Source of the DNA: Marinobacter sp. F4206 | Lineage (GTDB): Bacteria; Pseudomonadota; Gammaproteobacteria; Pseudomonadales; Oleiphilaceae | Reading direction: 5' to 3' | DNA length: 64,000 nucleotides | NCBI RefSeq assembly: GCF_019392195.1 | Contig: NZ_JAHXKI010000003.1 | Location: 1 to 64,000, forward strand | Part shown: positions 29,699 to 40,289 of the stretch, one piece after another | Position numbering within the stretch: the first letter of the stretch is position 1 | Layout: each line of letters opens with the position of its first letter | Notes under the pieces: model-generated | Database searches by the model: none | What the model was told of the DNA's origin: nothing | What the model saw: the letters and a program-made list of their open reading frames with translations, nothing else | Made by a program: the position numbers and the translations under genes

Positions 29699-30934
29699 AT
29701 GTCATCGGTTGAAACGGAAAACATGATTGTCGGCCTCGATATCGGAACATCCAAGGTGGTTGCGATTGTCGGCAAGCGCAAGATGGACGGCACCATTGAG
29801 GTTGTGGGCATTGGCTCACACCCCTCTCGGGGACTGAAGCGAGGCGTCGTGGTGAATATCGAAACCACCGTCCAGGCCATCCAGCGGGCGGTCGAAGAAG
29901 CTGAGCTGATGGCAGGCTGTCGCATCCACTCGGTGTATGCGGGCATTGCCGGGAGTCACATCAAGAGTCTGAACTCCCATGGCATCGTGGCGATCCGTGA
30001 CCGTGAAGTGACTCAGGCTGACATCGACCGGGTGATCGATGCTGCTCAGGCGGTGGCAATTCCGGCCGACCAGAAAATCCTGCACATACTGCCGCAGGAA
30101 TTCGTGATCGATAGCCAGGAAGGAATCAAGGAACCAATGGGGATGTCCGGGGTGCGCCTGGAGGCAAAAGTGCATCTGGTGACCTGCGCGGTGAATGCGG
30201 CCCAGAACATCGAGAAATGTGTGAAGCGTTGCGGTCTGGAAGTTGACGACATCATTCTTGAACAGCTGGCATCAAGCCACGCCATCCTGACCGAGGATGA
30301 GAAAGAACTGGGTGTCTGTGTCGTGGATATTGGCGGCGGTACCACGGATATTGCTGTCTTCACCGGTGGCGCCATCCGGCACACCGCGGTGATTCCCATT
30401 GCCGGCGACCAGGTCACCAACGACATTGCCATGGCGCTGCGCACACCAACGCAGAACGCCGAAGAGATCAAGATCAAATATGCCTGCGCGCTGACCCAGC
30501 TGGCCGGTGCGGATGAAACCATCAAGGTCCCGAGTGTCGGCGACCGTGCGCCCAGGGATCTCTCCCGCCAGGCCCTCGCGGAGGTGGTGGAGCCTCGCTA
30601 TGAGGAACTGTTCACCCTGGTCCAGTCGGAGCTTCGACGCTCTGGCTTCGAGGATCTGATTCCCGCAGGCATCGTGATTACGGGCGGTTCCTCCACCATG
30701 GAAGGTGTGGTGGAACTGGCTGAGGAAATCTTCCACATGCCGGTAAGGCTGGCCTGTCCGCAGGCGGTTTCCGGCATGACGGAAGTGGTCAACAACCCGA
30801 TCTACGCCACGGGCGTGGGGTTGTTGATCCATGGCTTCCGCCAGATGGATCTGGGGCGGGCGCCGGTGCTCAAGGGTGAAGATGCACCCACGCTGTTTGA
30901 GCGCATGAAGGCCTGGTTCACCGGTCATTTCTGA
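29699..30934 (+). CDS. ftsA: Cell division protein FtsA
   Basis: Actin-like ATPase that tethers FtsZ to the membrane. The 411 residues show VGLDIGTSKVVAIVG (phosphate 1), the 1C domain, VDIGGGTTDIAVF (phosphate 2) and the short amphipathic C-terminal helix ending MKAWFTGHF. The frame is open upstream into ftsQ, but GGTGAGA just before the ATG at 29699 and homology set the start. Confidence 0.97.
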   Translation: MSSVETENMIVGLDIGTSKVVAIVGKRKMDGTIEVVGIGSHPSRGLKRGVVVNIETTVQAIQRAVEEAELMAGCRIHSVYAGIAGSHIKSLNSHGIVAIRDREVTQADIDRVIDAAQAVAIPADQKILHILPQEFVIDSQEGIKEPMGMSGVRLEAKVHLVTCAVNAAQNIEKCVKRCGLEVDDIILEQLASSHAILTEDEKELGVCVVDIGGGTTDIAVFTGGAIRHTAVIPIAGDQVTNDIAMALRTPTQNAEEIKIKYACALTQLAGADETIKVPSVGDRAPRDLSRQALAEVVEPRYEELFTLVQSELRRSGFEDLIPAGIVITGGSSTMEGVVELAEEIFHMPVRLACPQAVSGMTEVVNNPIYATGVGLLIHGFRQMDLGRAPVLKGEDAPTLFERMKAWFTGHF

Positions 30935-31032
30935 CGGCGCCGGGTAAGCAGTAAACGAAGGTATCTCGAAAACACAATCTCGAAATAACAGCCTGGAAAG
31001 GCTGAATAAAACAGCACGAAGGAGTAGGGGAA

Positions 31033-32190
31033 ATGTTCGAACTCGTCGATAATGTCCAGCAAAACGCTGTCATTAAGGTCGTCGGTGTTGGTGGTGGCGG
31101 CGGTAATGCCGTACGTCACATGCTCAACAGCGACATTGAAGGTGTGGAATTCATCTGCGCCAACACGGATGCCCAGGCCCTGACCGATATGGATGCTCGT
31201 CAGATCATCCAGCTGGGTGGCAATATCACCAAGGGGCTGGGTGCGGGCGCGAACCCGGAAGTGGGGCGTCAATCGGCTCTGGAAGACCGGGATCGTATTG
31301 CCGAGTCCCTGAAGGGCGCGGACATGGTCTTCATCACCGCCGGCATGGGTGGTGGTACCGGCACCGGGGCGGCGCCCGTGGTAGCGGATGTTGCTCGTGA
31401 ACTTGGGATCCTGACCGTTGCGGTCGTCACCAAGCCGTTTATGTTTGAGGGTGGCAAGCGCATGAGCGTCGCCGACGCCGGGCTCAAGGAACTGGAAGAG
31501 AGCGTTGATTCGCTGATCACCATTCCGAACGAGAAGCTGCTGGCGGTCATGGGCAAGAAAACCAGCCTGCTGGATGCCTTCGCCTCCGCCAACGATGTAC
31601 TGCTTGGCGCGGTTCAGGGCATTGCTGACCTGATTACCCGCAATGGCATGATCAACGTCGACTTTGCCGACGTGAAAACCGTGATGTCCGAGATGGGCAT
31701 GGCGATGATGGGCACCGCCCGCGCCACCGGCGAGAACCGGGCCCGCGAAGCTGCCGAAGCCGCCGTACGAAGCCCGCTGTTGGAAGATATCAACCTGCAG
31801 GGCGCCAAGGGTATCCTCGTCAACATCACTGCTGGCATGGATCTCAACCTTGGTGAGTTCTCCGAGGTCGGTGACATTGTGCGCGAATTCGCGTCCGATT
31901 CCGCCACCGTCGTGGTAGGCACGGTGATTGATCCGGAGATGACTGATGAACTGAAGGTGACCGTGGTCGCGACCGGCCTGGGTGGCGACCGTGAGAAGCC
32001 GACCAAGGTGGTGGACAATACCCGCACCCTGGACGGTACCACTGATTACAACCAGCTTGATCGTCCGGCCGTTCTGCGTCGTCGAGCCGTATCCAACGGA
32101 AACGTTGCGATTGACCAGAGCAAAGACAGCGAAGAGCAGGGAGTCGACTATCTCGATATTCCCGCATTCCTGCGTCGGCAGGCTGATTGA
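31033..32190 (+). CDS. ftsZ: Cell division protein FtsZ
   Basis: Tubulin-like GTPase forming the Z ring. The 385 residues carry the signature [13 protein letters not shown] near residue 106 and the T7 loop [13 protein letters not shown] variable linker (about 318-370) leads to the C-terminal peptide [14 protein letters not shown] that binds FtsA and ZipA. AAGGAGTAGGGG precedes the ATG. The 98 bases after ftsA probably hold a further promoter, but I cannot place it. Confidence 0.98.
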   Translation: MFELVDNVQQNAVIKVVGVGGGGGNAVRHMLNSDIEGVEFICANTDAQALTDMDARQIIQLGGNITKGLGAGANPEVGRQSALEDRDRIAESLKGADMVFITAGMGGGTGTGAAPVVADVARELGILTVAVVTKPFMFEGGKRMSVADAGLKELEESVDSLITIPNEKLLAVMGKKTSLLDAFASANDVLLGAVQGIADLITRNGMINVDFADVKTVMSEMGMAMMGTARATGENRAREAAEAAVRSPLLEDINLQGAKGILVNITAGMDLNLGEFSEVGDIVREFASDSATVVVGTVIDPEMTDELKVTVVATGLGGDREKPTKVVDNTRTLDGTTDYNQLDRPAVLRRRAVSNGNVAIDQSKDSEEQGVDYLDIPAFLRRQAD

Positions 32191-32350
32191 TAATCTGTCG
32201 CAATTGTGGTCCGGTTTAGGGGTTTTATCTATCGCAGGTAAAAAATAATGAACCTTTAATGCGGAAAAACGTGCACTGTTTACCGAACGTTGGCTTATTG
32301 TAAATTTGACGCAAAGCCAGGCTGGCTAAATGGTACTCAGTATTTCTTTC

Positions 32351-32359
32351 TGATATTCT
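32351..32359 (+). promoter_or_regulatory. Candidate extended -10 promoter of lpxC
   Basis: TGA followed by TATTCT (32354-32359) lies in the AT-rich 222-base gap between ftsZ and lpxC. The -35 position reads TGGTAC, a poor match. No terminator hairpin was found after ftsZ. Confidence 0.35.
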
Positions 32360-32412
32360 CCGGGCAGATTTTTGCTCAGAATATCGACAATTTGTGACGG
32401 AATAATGAACCG

Positions 32413-33330
32413 ATGATCAGACAACGGACACTAAAAAACACTATCCGTGCAACGGGTGTGGGGCTGCACTCAGGAGAGAAGGTTTACCTGACCCTGAAGC
32501 CCGCGCCGGTTGACTCGGGAATCATCTTCCGGAGGACCGATCTGGACCCAATGGTCGAGATTCGTGCCTGCGCGGAAAATGTGGGTGAGACCATGCTGTC
32601 CACGACGCTGGTAAAAGACGGTGTCCGGGTGGCAACAGTTGAACATTTGCTGTCAGCCATGGCTGGTCTCGGTATCGACAACTGTTTTGTGGAACTCAGT
32701 GCTGCTGAGGTGCCGATCATGGATGGTTCTGCTGGACCGTTTGTGTTTCTGCTCCAGTCTGCCGGTATTGCCGAGCAGGAAGCGGCCAAGCGCTTTATCC
32801 GCATCAAGCGCGAAGTGACCATTGAAGAAGACGACAAGAAGGCGACCTTCCTGCCGTTCGAAGGCTTCAAGGTCAGTTTCGGCATTGATTTTGACCACCC
32901 GGTCTTCAAGGGGCGTGCCCAGACCGCAACCGTCGACTTTTCAAGCACCTCCTTCGTCAAGGAAGTGAGTCGCGCCCGGACCTTCGGGTTCATGCGTGAT
33001 ATCGAGAAGCTGCGGGCGATGAATCTGGCACTGGGTGGCAGCGTGGATAACGCGATCGTGGTTGATGACTACAAGATTCTTAACGAAGACGGTCTTCGTT
33101 ACGATGATGAGTTCGTCAAACACAAGGTGCTGGACGCCATCGGCGACCTGTACCTGCTTGGCAACAGCCTGATTGGTGAGTTCCGCGGTATCAAGTCCGG
33201 TCACGACCTGAACAATAAGCTGCTGCGCAAGCTCAGGGCGGAAGAGGATGCATGGGAAGTGGTCACGTTTGATGACGAAGCTACAGCGCCCATCTCCTAT
33301 ATGAAACCTGTGCTGGCGGCCCAGGCTTAA
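32413..33330 (+). CDS. lpxC: UDP-3-O-acyl-N-acetylglucosamine deacetylase
   Basis: Zinc enzyme of the first committed step of lipid A synthesis. The 305 residues show the two-domain LpxC fold with zinc ligand His in [15 protein letters not shown] (about residue 79) and [14 protein letters not shown] (second His and the Asp, about residues 237-241). Its C-terminal tail (MKPVLAAQA) is of the kind that controls FtsH-dependent LpxC turnover in enterics, though the sequence differs. Converges on dciA. Confidence 0.97.
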   Translation: MIRQRTLKNTIRATGVGLHSGEKVYLTLKPAPVDSGIIFRRTDLDPMVEIRACAENVGETMLSTTLVKDGVRVATVEHLLSAMAGLGIDNCFVELSAAEVPIMDGSAGPFVFLLQSAGIAEQEAAKRFIRIKREVTIEEDDKKATFLPFEGFKVSFGIDFDHPVFKGRAQTATVDFSSTSFVKEVSRARTFGFMRDIEKLRAMNLALGGSVDNAIVVDDYKILNEDGLRYDDEFVKHKVLDAIGDLYLLGNSLIGEFRGIKSGHDLNNKLLRKLRAEEDAWEVVTFDDEATAPISYMKPVLAAQA

Positions 33331-33345
33331 GGCGGGACGCCTTAA
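33327..33345. repeat. Palindrome covering the lpxC and dciA stop codons
   Basis: TTAAGGCG, GGA, CGCCTTAA form a perfect 8-bp stem. The lpxC stop (33328-33330) lies in the left arm and the dciA stop in the right arm. It has no T-tract, so it is at most a weak terminator. Confidence 0.6.
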
Positions 33346-33788
33346 TCCCGGACGTGGCTTGCGAGTTTTTCGAGAACCTCGCGCAGTTTTTTATCCTTCG
33401 TGTGCCCGGCTTCCTCTTTGAGGAGCCGGGCATTTTCGTTGCTGAGCGGCGCTTTTTTGAAGGTCGGTTTGTCCTGAAATCGGGGCGGGGCAACCTTCAC
33501 TTTCAGCTTCCAGACGAAGCGGAACAGCTCATGCTCCCGAACCTTTTCCATGATCTCGTGTTGGCGAAAACGGATCTGACTGGCTTTGCCCGCGTTTTCC
33601 GCTGACAGGACCAGTTCGCCTTCCCGGCAACTGACAAACCGGGTGCCGGCGGCAAGTGCTGGCGGTACGGCAGCCAATACCTGCTCTTCCGCCTGGCGGT
33701 GAAGTTCCGCTTTGGCGACAAGGTCCTTCAGAACCGGTGTGCCACCGAGTTTGTCGAAGCTCAATTTCTGATCACTTTTTCGCTTCAT
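33342..33788 (-). CDS. dciA: DciA family (DUF721) replicative helicase operator
   Basis: 148-residue protein. DciA is the ancestral loader or assistant of the DnaB helicase in bacteria without the phage-derived DnaC. The N-terminal KH-like DUF721 domain (about residues 10-95) is recognisable by its LKDLVAKAELHRQAEEQVLAAVP start and its place between lpxC and the M23 gene before secA, as in Pseudomonas. The C-terminal third is charged. Its presence predicts that the genome lacks dnaC. Confidence 0.82.
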   Translation of the reverse strand: MKRKSDQKLSFDKLGGTPVLKDLVAKAELHRQAEEQVLAAVPPALAAGTRFVSCREGELVLSAENAGKASQIRFRQHEIMEKVREHELFRFVWKLKVKVAPPRFQDKPTFKKAPLSNENARLLKEEAGHTKDKKLREVLEKLASHVRD

Positions 33789-34020
33789 TGACGTGCGCTC
33801 ACTCGACGAGTTCGGTTACGATTGGTTACACTTCGGCACGGTTTGTGCGTAGTGCCTGTATTAGACTCGTTTTACATTGTGGAAACTCAGTATGTCTACC
33901 CGGGCGCTGCGACTTTCAAGTACGTAGTTGTTGTCATGGACGGCAAGCCCACTCGGAAACTTCCGGGGCGCAACACTACAGGAACCAGGTTGCGGCTCAA
34001 CGATGAAACCAGATGACGAT
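33789..34020. other. Divergent intergenic region between dciA and the M23 gene
   Basis: 232 bases. It holds a tandem GGTTAC repeat (33814-33819 and 33824-33829, period 10 bp) close to the dciA start. Small open frames here (for example 33822-34016) lack a ribosome binding site or any recognisable domain, so I call no gene. Promoters must lie here for both genes, but I see no strong consensus. Confidence 0.5.
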
Positions 34021-34956
34021 ATGAACATTATCCTTGTTGGCAAGCACCATGGGAAATCCCGTGTGGTGGCCTTGAACGGCGCCGTTGCCGTCGGCCTGAT
34101 TTTTCTCGTGCTTGCCTTGCTCGGTTCAGCCGGCTGGGCGGGCTACCAGGTCGCCATCAGCAAAGTCGAATCAACGAAGCCGACCCCGTCTGGTCTGGTT
34201 GCCCACTGGCAGGCGCGTCTGAATGAGCAGAAATCGGAGCTGGCCGCGGTTGAGCAGGAAGTCCAGCAGCAAATTGACGCTCTCACCCTTCGTCTCGGGG
34301 AAATGCAGGGGCGCCTGCTTCGGCTAGATGCTCTGGGGCAACGATTTGTTGAATCCGGGCTGGTCGCCAGCGAAGAGTTTAACTTTGAGGAACCCGCGGC
34401 TGTCGGTGGTCCGGAGGGTAGTACTGCGAAAGAATCGTTTACCGTGCCTGGTCTCACCGCCATGATCCGGCGCCTCGAGGTTCAGTTGGAAGACCGTGAA
34501 CAGCAGCTGCGCCTGCTGGACAAGCTCGCCTCCCGGCAGAAGCTGGAGGAGGAGATGTTTGTCGAGGGGCGGCCCATTACCTGGGGCTGGCTATCCTCGA
34601 AGTACGGGTATCGGTCCGATCCTTTCAATGGTAAGCGGACCTGGCACGACGGTGTTGACCTCGCGGGCAAGGACGGCAGCGATATCATTTCGGTGGCTGG
34701 CGGTGTTGTAACTTGGGCCGGAGATCGTTATGGCTACGGCAATCTGGTGGAAATTGATCATGGTGATGGCCTGGTCACCCGTTACGGCCACTGTAAGACC
34801 GTGAAGGTCAAGGTCGGCGATGTCGTCCAGAAAGGGCAGGTGGTTGCCCTGATGGGCAGTACGGGGCGGTCTACCGGTCCCCATGTGCATTTCGAGGTTC
34901 TGGACAACGGACGCTCGAAGGATCCTGTAAAATACATTGCGCGGTCGAGCAACTGA
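34021..34956 (+). CDS. M23 family metallopeptidase, membrane-anchored
   Basis: Probable peptidoglycan endopeptidase or a LytM-domain regulator. An N-terminal membrane segment (about residues 23-45) is followed by a coiled coil (about 70-105 and 150-180) and a C-terminal LytM/M23 domain with WHDGVDLAGKDG (zinc His and Asp), the VEIDHGDGLVTRYGH segment and the HVHFEV pair. The zinc residues look intact, so it is probably active. ATG at 34021 (MNIILVGKHHGKSR) fits homologues next to secA in Pseudomonas; ATG at 34003 is possible. Confidence 0.88.
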   Translation: MNIILVGKHHGKSRVVALNGAVAVGLIFLVLALLGSAGWAGYQVAISKVESTKPTPSGLVAHWQARLNEQKSELAAVEQEVQQQIDALTLRLGEMQGRLLRLDALGQRFVESGLVASEEFNFEEPAAVGGPEGSTAKESFTVPGLTAMIRRLEVQLEDREQQLRLLDKLASRQKLEEEMFVEGRPITWGWLSSKYGYRSDPFNGKRTWHDGVDLAGKDGSDIISVAGGVVTWAGDRYGYGNLVEIDHGDGLVTRYGHCKTVKVKVGDVVQKGQVVALMGSTGRSTGPHVHFEVLDNGRSKDPVKYIARSSN

Positions 34957-35087
34957 GCGCGATTTCACTCCGGTTATCCTGCCTTTTATCTGAGTTCCGT
35001 TGCCGCTGGTGTTGTCCTGAGTCACACTGGCCGGCGGCCGGGGCATCAATAAGTTATCCCAAACTCCGCGGCTGTGAGGCCTGCCTT

Positions 35088-35115
35088 TTGTCCTGTCGCG
35101 AAATAAGGTTAGAAT
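35088..35115 (+). promoter_or_regulatory. Promoter of secA
   Basis: TTGTCC (35088-35093), 16 bp, TAGAAT (35110-35115), 38 bases before the secA ATG. No secM-like gene or arrest peptide precedes secA, so control must differ from E. coli. Confidence 0.55.
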
Positions 35116-35152
35116 GCCGGCTTCCTCCGTTTAATCAAAGAAGCAGTGGTCT

Positions 35153-37903
35153 ATGTTCACAAAGCTTGCAACCAAGATGTTCGGCAGTAAAAATGCCAGA
35201 GAAATCAAGCGTATGCGTAAGTCGGTGTCGCGCATAAACGAACTTGAGGAACAATTTGGCAATTTGTCCGACTCCGAGCTGCAAGGCAAGACTGCTGAGT
35301 TCCGTCGTCGCATTGATGAAGGTGAGAGCCTGGAGGCGATCCTTCCGGAGGCATTTGCCACGGTCCGTGAGGCCAGCCGCCGGGTCATGGGCATGCGCCA
35401 TTACGACGTCCAGTTGATCGGTGGTATTACCCTTCACGAGGGACATATCGCAGAGATGAAGACCGGTGAGGGCAAGACCCTGGTGGCGACCGCGTCAGTG
35501 TATCTCAATGCCCTGCCAGGCAAAGGTGTGCATGTTGTTACTGTCAACGATTACCTGGCGCGCCGGGATGCGGACTGGATGGGCAAGTTGTACCGGTTCC
35601 TGGGCTTGCAGGTCGGGGTCGTGGCTTCTGGCCAGCCGCAGGAGGAAAAACGTTCCGCCTACCAGGCCGATATCACCTACGGTACCAATAACGAGTTCGG
35701 CTTTGATTATCTCCGTGACAACATGGCGTTCAGCACTGAGGACAAGGTGCAGCGTGGCCTTAATTACGCGATCGTCGATGAAGTCGACTCGATTCTGATC
35801 GATGAGGCGCGTACGCCGCTGATCATCTCCGGTGCGGCTGAAGACAGCTCCAAGCTCTACAAGGCCATCAACGAACTGATTCCGAACCTGGAAAAGGGTG
35901 AAGTGCCGGAAGAGGGCGAGCCGACCGGTGACTTCACCATTGATGAAAAGTCCCGTCAGGTCGAATTGACCGAGGCGGGTCACGAAAGGGTTGAGGAATT
36001 GCTGCTCAACCAGGGCCTGCTGGCTGAAGGCGAGAGCCTGTATTCCGCCGCCAATCTCAGTTTGCTGCACCATGTGCATTCGGCGCTGCGCGCCCACCAC
36101 TTGTTCCAGAAAGACGTGGATTACATCGTCCAGGGCGGACAGGTGGTTATCGTGGATGAACACACCGGCCGGACCATGCCTGGCCGTCGCTGGAGTGAGG
36201 GCCTGCACCAGGCGGTCGAGGCCAAGGAAGGGGTTAATATTCAGGCCGAGAGCCAGACCCTGGCCTCCACCACCTTCCAGAACTATTTCCGTCTGTACGA
36301 CAAGCTTGCGGGCATGACCGGTACCGCTGATACCGAGGCCTTTGAGTTCCGTCAGATCTACGGCCTCGACGTGGTGGTGATTCCGCCCAACAAGCCGATC
36401 CAGCGTATCGACTACAATGACCTCATCTACCTGACTCAGGAAGAAAAGTTTCACGCTATCATTGACGAGATCAAGGATGTAACGACCGAAGGTCGCCCCA
36501 TCCTCGTTGGTACGGCTTCCATCGAAGCGTCAGAACTCCTGTCGATGCTGCTGAAGAAGGCGCGAATCGATCACAAGATCCTGAACGCCAAACAGCATGA
36601 TTCCGAAGCCCTGATTATTGCCCAGGCCGGTCGCCCCGGCGCGGTGACCATCGCCACCAACATGGCTGGTCGTGGTACCGACATTGTGCTGGGCGGTAAC
36701 TGGGAATTTGAAGTTGCCGACATGGAGAATCCGAGCGAGGAAGACGTCGCGAAGATTAAGGCCGAATGGACCGAGCGCCACAATCAGGTGCTGGACGCCG
36801 GCGGCCTGCACATCATCGGCACCGAAAGGCACGAATCCCGCCGTATCGATAACCAGCTGCGCGGCCGTGCCGGGCGTCAGGGCGATCCTGGTTCTTCCCG
36901 TTTCTTCCTGTCCCTGGAAGACAACCTGATGCGCATTTTCGCGCCGGATCGGGTCAAGAGCCTGATGCAGGCCATGGGCATGAAGAAGGGTGAAGCCATC
37001 GAGCATCGCATGGTCACCAATGCCATCGAAAAATCCCAGCGTAAGGTCGAGGGTCGCAACTTCGACATGCGGAAAACCCTGCTGGAATACGACGACGTGG
37101 CCAACGATCAGCGCACGGTTATCTATGACCAGCGCAACGAGGTGATGTCGTCGGCCGACATCTCCGAGATGGTGGATACCATCCGGGCTGATGTGGTCGA
37201 TACCCTGATCAGCGAGTACATTCCACCCCAGAGCATGCCGGAGCAGTGGGATGTTGCCGGCCTGGAAGCGCAGCTGCAGTCTGAGATGGCTCTGGAGCTG
37301 CCGGTGCAGAAATGGCTGGAGGAGGACAGCAACCTGTACGAGGAAAATCTCCGACAGAAGATTCTCGACGAGGTTGTGACCGCCTACAAGGCGAAAGAAG
37401 AAATCGCCGGCGCCGAGCCAATGCGCAAGTTTGAGAAGCAGGTGTTCCTGCAGGTGCTGGATACCCTTTGGAAAGAGCACCTTTCCAACATGGATCATCT
37501 GCGCCGCGGTATTCATTTGCGCGGTTATGCCCAGAAGAACCCCAAGCAGGAGTACAAGCGCGAAGCCTTTAACCTGTTTGAAGACATGCTTGAGACCATG
37601 AAGCGGGATGTCACCCGCGTGCTCTGTCATGTTCGGGTCCAGAGCCGTGAGGAAATGGAGGAAGTCGAGCGCCGTCGGAAACAGGAGCTTGAGCAGGAAC
37701 TGGCCAAAGCTCGGCTGCGTCATGATCAGACCAGTGCGACGGCGGAGACACAGCGTGAGCGAGAAGGCCAGGGCCAGGGCGCACAGCAGCCTGCGGCTAC
37801 GCCGGAAACCTTTGTCCGGCAGGAGCGCAAGGTCGGGCGCAATGAGCCGTGTCCGTGCGGGTCCGGCAAGAAGTACAAACAGTGTCATGGCAAGGTCAGC
37901 TGA
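35153..37903 (+). CDS. secA: Protein translocase ATPase SecA
   Basis: Motor ATPase that drives preproteins through SecYEG. The 916 residues hold NBD1 with Walker A (MKTGEGKTL, near residue 103) and Walker B ([12 protein letters not shown]), the preprotein-crosslinking domain, NBD2 ([17 protein letters not shown]), the helical scaffold and a C-terminal zinc-binding tail [14 protein letters not shown] that binds SecB. A Gln/Glu-rich linker precedes the tail. Preceded by its own promoter and followed by a terminator. Confidence 0.98.
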   Translation: MFTKLATKMFGSKNAREIKRMRKSVSRINELEEQFGNLSDSELQGKTAEFRRRIDEGESLEAILPEAFATVREASRRVMGMRHYDVQLIGGITLHEGHIAEMKTGEGKTLVATASVYLNALPGKGVHVVTVNDYLARRDADWMGKLYRFLGLQVGVVASGQPQEEKRSAYQADITYGTNNEFGFDYLRDNMAFSTEDKVQRGLNYAIVDEVDSILIDEARTPLIISGAAEDSSKLYKAINELIPNLEKGEVPEEGEPTGDFTIDEKSRQVELTEAGHERVEELLLNQGLLAEGESLYSAANLSLLHHVHSALRAHHLFQKDVDYIVQGGQVVIVDEHTGRTMPGRRWSEGLHQAVEAKEGVNIQAESQTLASTTFQNYFRLYDKLAGMTGTADTEAFEFRQIYGLDVVVIPPNKPIQRIDYNDLIYLTQEEKFHAIIDEIKDVTTEGRPILVGTASIEASELLSMLLKKARIDHKILNAKQHDSEALIIAQAGRPGAVTIATNMAGRGTDIVLGGNWEFEVADMENPSEEDVAKIKAEWTERHNQVLDAGGLHIIGTERHESRRIDNQLRGRAGRQGDPGSSRFFLSLEDNLMRIFAPDRVKSLMQAMGMKKGEAIEHRMVTNAIEKSQRKVEGRNFDMRKTLLEYDDVANDQRTVIYDQRNEVMSSADISEMVDTIRADVVDTLISEYIPPQSMPEQWDVAGLEAQLQSEMALELPVQKWLEEDSNLYEENLRQKILDEVVTAYKAKEEIAGAEPMRKFEKQVFLQVLDTLWKEHLSNMDHLRRGIHLRGYAQKNPKQEYKREAFNLFEDMLETMKRDVTRVLCHVRVQSREEMEEVERRRKQELEQELAKARLRHDQTSATAETQREREGQGQGAQQPAATPETFVRQERKVGRNEPCPCGSGKKYKQCHGKVS

Positions 37904-37929
37904 CCGCCGACACTGAGCCGAAGTCCAAG

Positions 37930-37964
37930 ACCCGCAACCTGAAACCGTCAGGCTGCGGGTTTTT
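37930..37964 (+). terminator. Intrinsic terminator after secA
   Basis: ACCCGCA pairs with TGCGGGT; inside, CCTGA pairs with TCAGG. Five T residues follow. It ends the secA transcript before argJ. Confidence 0.85.
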
Positions 37965-38009
37965 ACGTTTTGAATTGCCTGTTCCAGGCGTTGTCAGAGG
38001 AGATGCAGG

Positions 38010-39227
38010 ATGGCGGTAGGTCCCGGAACCTTGCCCGAATTTTTCCCGGTTGCCGGAGTCAGGCTGGGGATAGCCAGTGCCGGGATCAAAAAGCCCGGTC
38101 GAAAAGACGTCGTGGTGTTTGAGCTGGCGCCGGAAAGCCGTGTTGCCGGTATTTTTACCCGCAACCAGTTCTGCGCGGCACCCGTGACCTTGAGTCGCCG
38201 TCACCTGGCGCAGACGGCGCCGCGCTACCTGCTGATCAATACCGGTAATGCCAATGCCGGTACCGGCGAGCGGGGAATGGCCGATGCCATTGCCTGCTGT
38301 GATGCCCTGGCTGAAAAGGCCGGCGTGAGCACGGCCGAGGTGCTGCCCTTTTCCACCGGCGTGATCGGCGAGCCATTGCCTGTGGCGAAGATCACCCGCG
38401 CGCTTCCAGAAGCGCTGGCGAGCACCCATGAAAATCTCTGGGCCGAGGCGGCCAGTGGCATCATGACCACGGATACCCGCCCAAAGGGCGCGTCTCGTCA
38501 GCTGGATCTCGATGGTCATACCGTGACCATATCCGGCATCAGCAAGGGCGCCGGCATGATTCGCCCGAACATGGCTACCATGCTTGGCTTCATCGCGACC
38601 GATGCCCGAATTGAGCCCGGCCTGTTGCAGACCCTGGCATCAGAGCTTGGTGAAAAATCCTTCAATCGAATTACCATCGACGGTGACACGTCGACCAACG
38701 ACTGCTGCATGCTGATGGCCAGCGGTCAGTATGACGGGCCGGAGATCAGCGTCGACAGCCCGACGCTGCCGAAACTTCGGGTGGCGCTGGAGCAAGTATA
38801 CCTGGAGCTGGCCCATGCCATTGTCCGGGACGGTGAAGGCGCCACCAAGTTTGTCACCATTGAGGTCAGCGGCGCCGCTGACCAGCAGGAGGCGCTCGAC
38901 GTCGCCTACACGGTTGCACATTCTCCTTTGGTGAAGACGGCGCTGTTTGCGTCGGACCCCAATTGGGGCCGGATTCTGGCGGCGGTCGGGCGGGCCGGGG
39001 TTCCCGACCTGGACCTTGATGCCCTGGAAATTTTCCTGGGCGATGTCTGTCTGGTCCGACATGGCGGGCGAGCCGAAGACTACTCGGAAGAGCGGGGGCA
39101 GGCGGTGATGGACCGGGAGGACATCACCATCGCCATCGACCTGAAACGGGGCGACGTGGTGGAAACGGTATGGACTTGTGACTTTTCCCACGATTACGTC
39201 ACCATCAACGCCGAGTACCGGACTTGA
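38010..39227 (+). CDS. argJ: Glutamate N-acetyltransferase / amino-acid acetyltransferase ArgJ
   Basis: Enzyme of the arginine acetyl cycle that transfers acetyl from N-acetylornithine to glutamate; some forms also use acetyl-CoA. The 405-residue precursor self-cleaves before a Thr nucleophile; the site is MATMLGFIATDA (about residues 188-199, cleavage between Ala and Thr). AGAGGAGA precedes the ATG. The stop lies just before the ATG of the Nudix gene, so they are probably cotranscribed. Confidence 0.96.
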   Translation: MAVGPGTLPEFFPVAGVRLGIASAGIKKPGRKDVVVFELAPESRVAGIFTRNQFCAAPVTLSRRHLAQTAPRYLLINTGNANAGTGERGMADAIACCDALAEKAGVSTAEVLPFSTGVIGEPLPVAKITRALPEALASTHENLWAEAASGIMTTDTRPKGASRQLDLDGHTVTISGISKGAGMIRPNMATMLGFIATDARIEPGLLQTLASELGEKSFNRITIDGDTSTNDCCMLMASGQYDGPEISVDSPTLPKLRVALEQVYLELAHAIVRDGEGATKFVTIEVSGAADQQEALDVAYTVAHSPLVKTALFASDPNWGRILAAVGRAGVPDLDLDALEIFLGDVCLVRHGGRAEDYSEERGQAVMDREDITIAIDLKRGDVVETVWTCDFSHDYVTINAEYRT

Positions 39228-39229
39228 GC

Positions 39230-40201
39230 ATGACCGAGGCAGTGGTTGCGGCCCGAGAGGTGCACGTCGCGGTGGCGGTGGTAATCCGTGATGGCAAGGT
39301 TCTGATTGCCCGGCGTCCGGATCATGTGCATCAGGGTGGGTTACTGGAGTTTCCCGGTGGCAAGGTTGAGCTGGATGAGACCGTGCAGCAGGCTCTGGTT
39401 CGAGAGATTGCGGAAGAAACGGGCCTTAGCGTACCCGAGGGATCCCTGGCGCCGGTTATCGGGATTCGTCATGACTATGGCGACAAGCGAGTGTTTCTGG
39501 ACGTCTGGAGCACCCAGGATGCTCTCGGTGAGGCCGAGGGCCGTGAAGGCCAGCCGGTGGAGTGGGTGTGGCCGGATGAACTGCGCGATGAGGATTTTCC
39601 CGCTGCCAACCGTCCCATCATCCGGGCTCTGAGGTTGCCGCCGGTCCTGGCCATTACCGGTACTGTCGAGAATGTTGCTGAAGGCCTGTCGACGCTGCGA
39701 ACATCACTGGCAAGGTTGTCGGGAGAAATGGTCGTTCTGCGCGCGACGAATCTGCCGGTTGCAGACTATCTGCAGCTGTCGAGGCAGGCGGTTTCGGTAG
39801 GCAGTGACGCCGGTGTTGGAGTGATTGTCCATGGTGCGCCCGCGTTATTCCGGGAAACCCCGGGTGCGGCCGGACTACACTTGCCCTGGCGACAAGCGGC
39901 CGGCCTGTCGGCCAGGCCGATTCCCGATGGCGCCTGGCTGGGAGTGTCCTGCCATGACGCGGGTCAGATTGCCCAGGCGACTGCGCTTGGGGCAGACTAC
40001 GTTACCCTGGGTCCGGTCAAGCCGACGGCGACCCATCCGGAAGCCAGCGGGATCGGATGGGATGACTTCCGGTGCCTGGCCGCTGCCGCCCGGGTGCCGG
40101 TCTATGCCCTTGGCGGATTGGGGCCGGACGACATATTACGCGCCCGGGATGAGGGCGGACAGGGTGTCGCGGGTATCCGGTTCTGGTGGCCTGAAATCTG
40201 A
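39230..40201 (+). CDS. Nudix hydrolase (MutT-like) fused to a ThiE/TenI-like domain
   Basis: Two domains. Residues 10-135 form a MutT-type Nudix hydrolase with a perfect box G44-x5-E-x7-REI-x-EE-x-GL, which in MutT cleaves 8-oxo-dGTP. Residues about 140-323 have the TIM-barrel pattern of thiamine-phosphate synthase or TenI ([36 protein letters not shown]), but the ThiE ND motif reads VHGAP, so the second activity is doubtful. This fusion at this place is known from Pseudomonas. ATG at 39230 preferred over TTG at 39224. Confidence 0.88.
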   Translation: MTEAVVAAREVHVAVAVVIRDGKVLIARRPDHVHQGGLLEFPGGKVELDETVQQALVREIAEETGLSVPEGSLAPVIGIRHDYGDKRVFLDVWSTQDALGEAEGREGQPVEWVWPDELRDEDFPAANRPIIRALRLPPVLAITGTVENVAEGLSTLRTSLARLSGEMVVLRATNLPVADYLQLSRQAVSVGSDAGVGVIVHGAPALFRETPGAAGLHLPWRQAAGLSARPIPDGAWLGVSCHDAGQIAQATALGADYVTLGPVKPTATHPEASGIGWDDFRCLAAAARVPVYALGGLGPDDILRARDEGGQGVAGIRFWWPEI

Positions 40202-40289
40202 GAGCGGGCGGCGGCATTGCCGGTTATCTCTGGTATGCTCGACATCCTGCAGTATCCATTCCCCGATTCAAGGCATTTCTGGAGACGTT

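Noticed and set aside
33822..34016. 64-codon frame between dciA and the M23 gene
   Set aside because: No ribosome binding site, no domain, and it covers the divergent promoter region.
34957..35152. secM-like arrest peptide gene before secA
   Set aside because: No suitable open frame or signal peptide; only a secA promoter is visible.
36530..37888. Long minus-strand open frame (452 codons) opposite secA
   Set aside because: It mirrors secA codon positions in GC-rich DNA, has no recognisable domain and no ribosome binding site. Other long antisense frames (18752-19963, 22884-23993, 35495-36454, 53107-54294) were rejected for the same reason.
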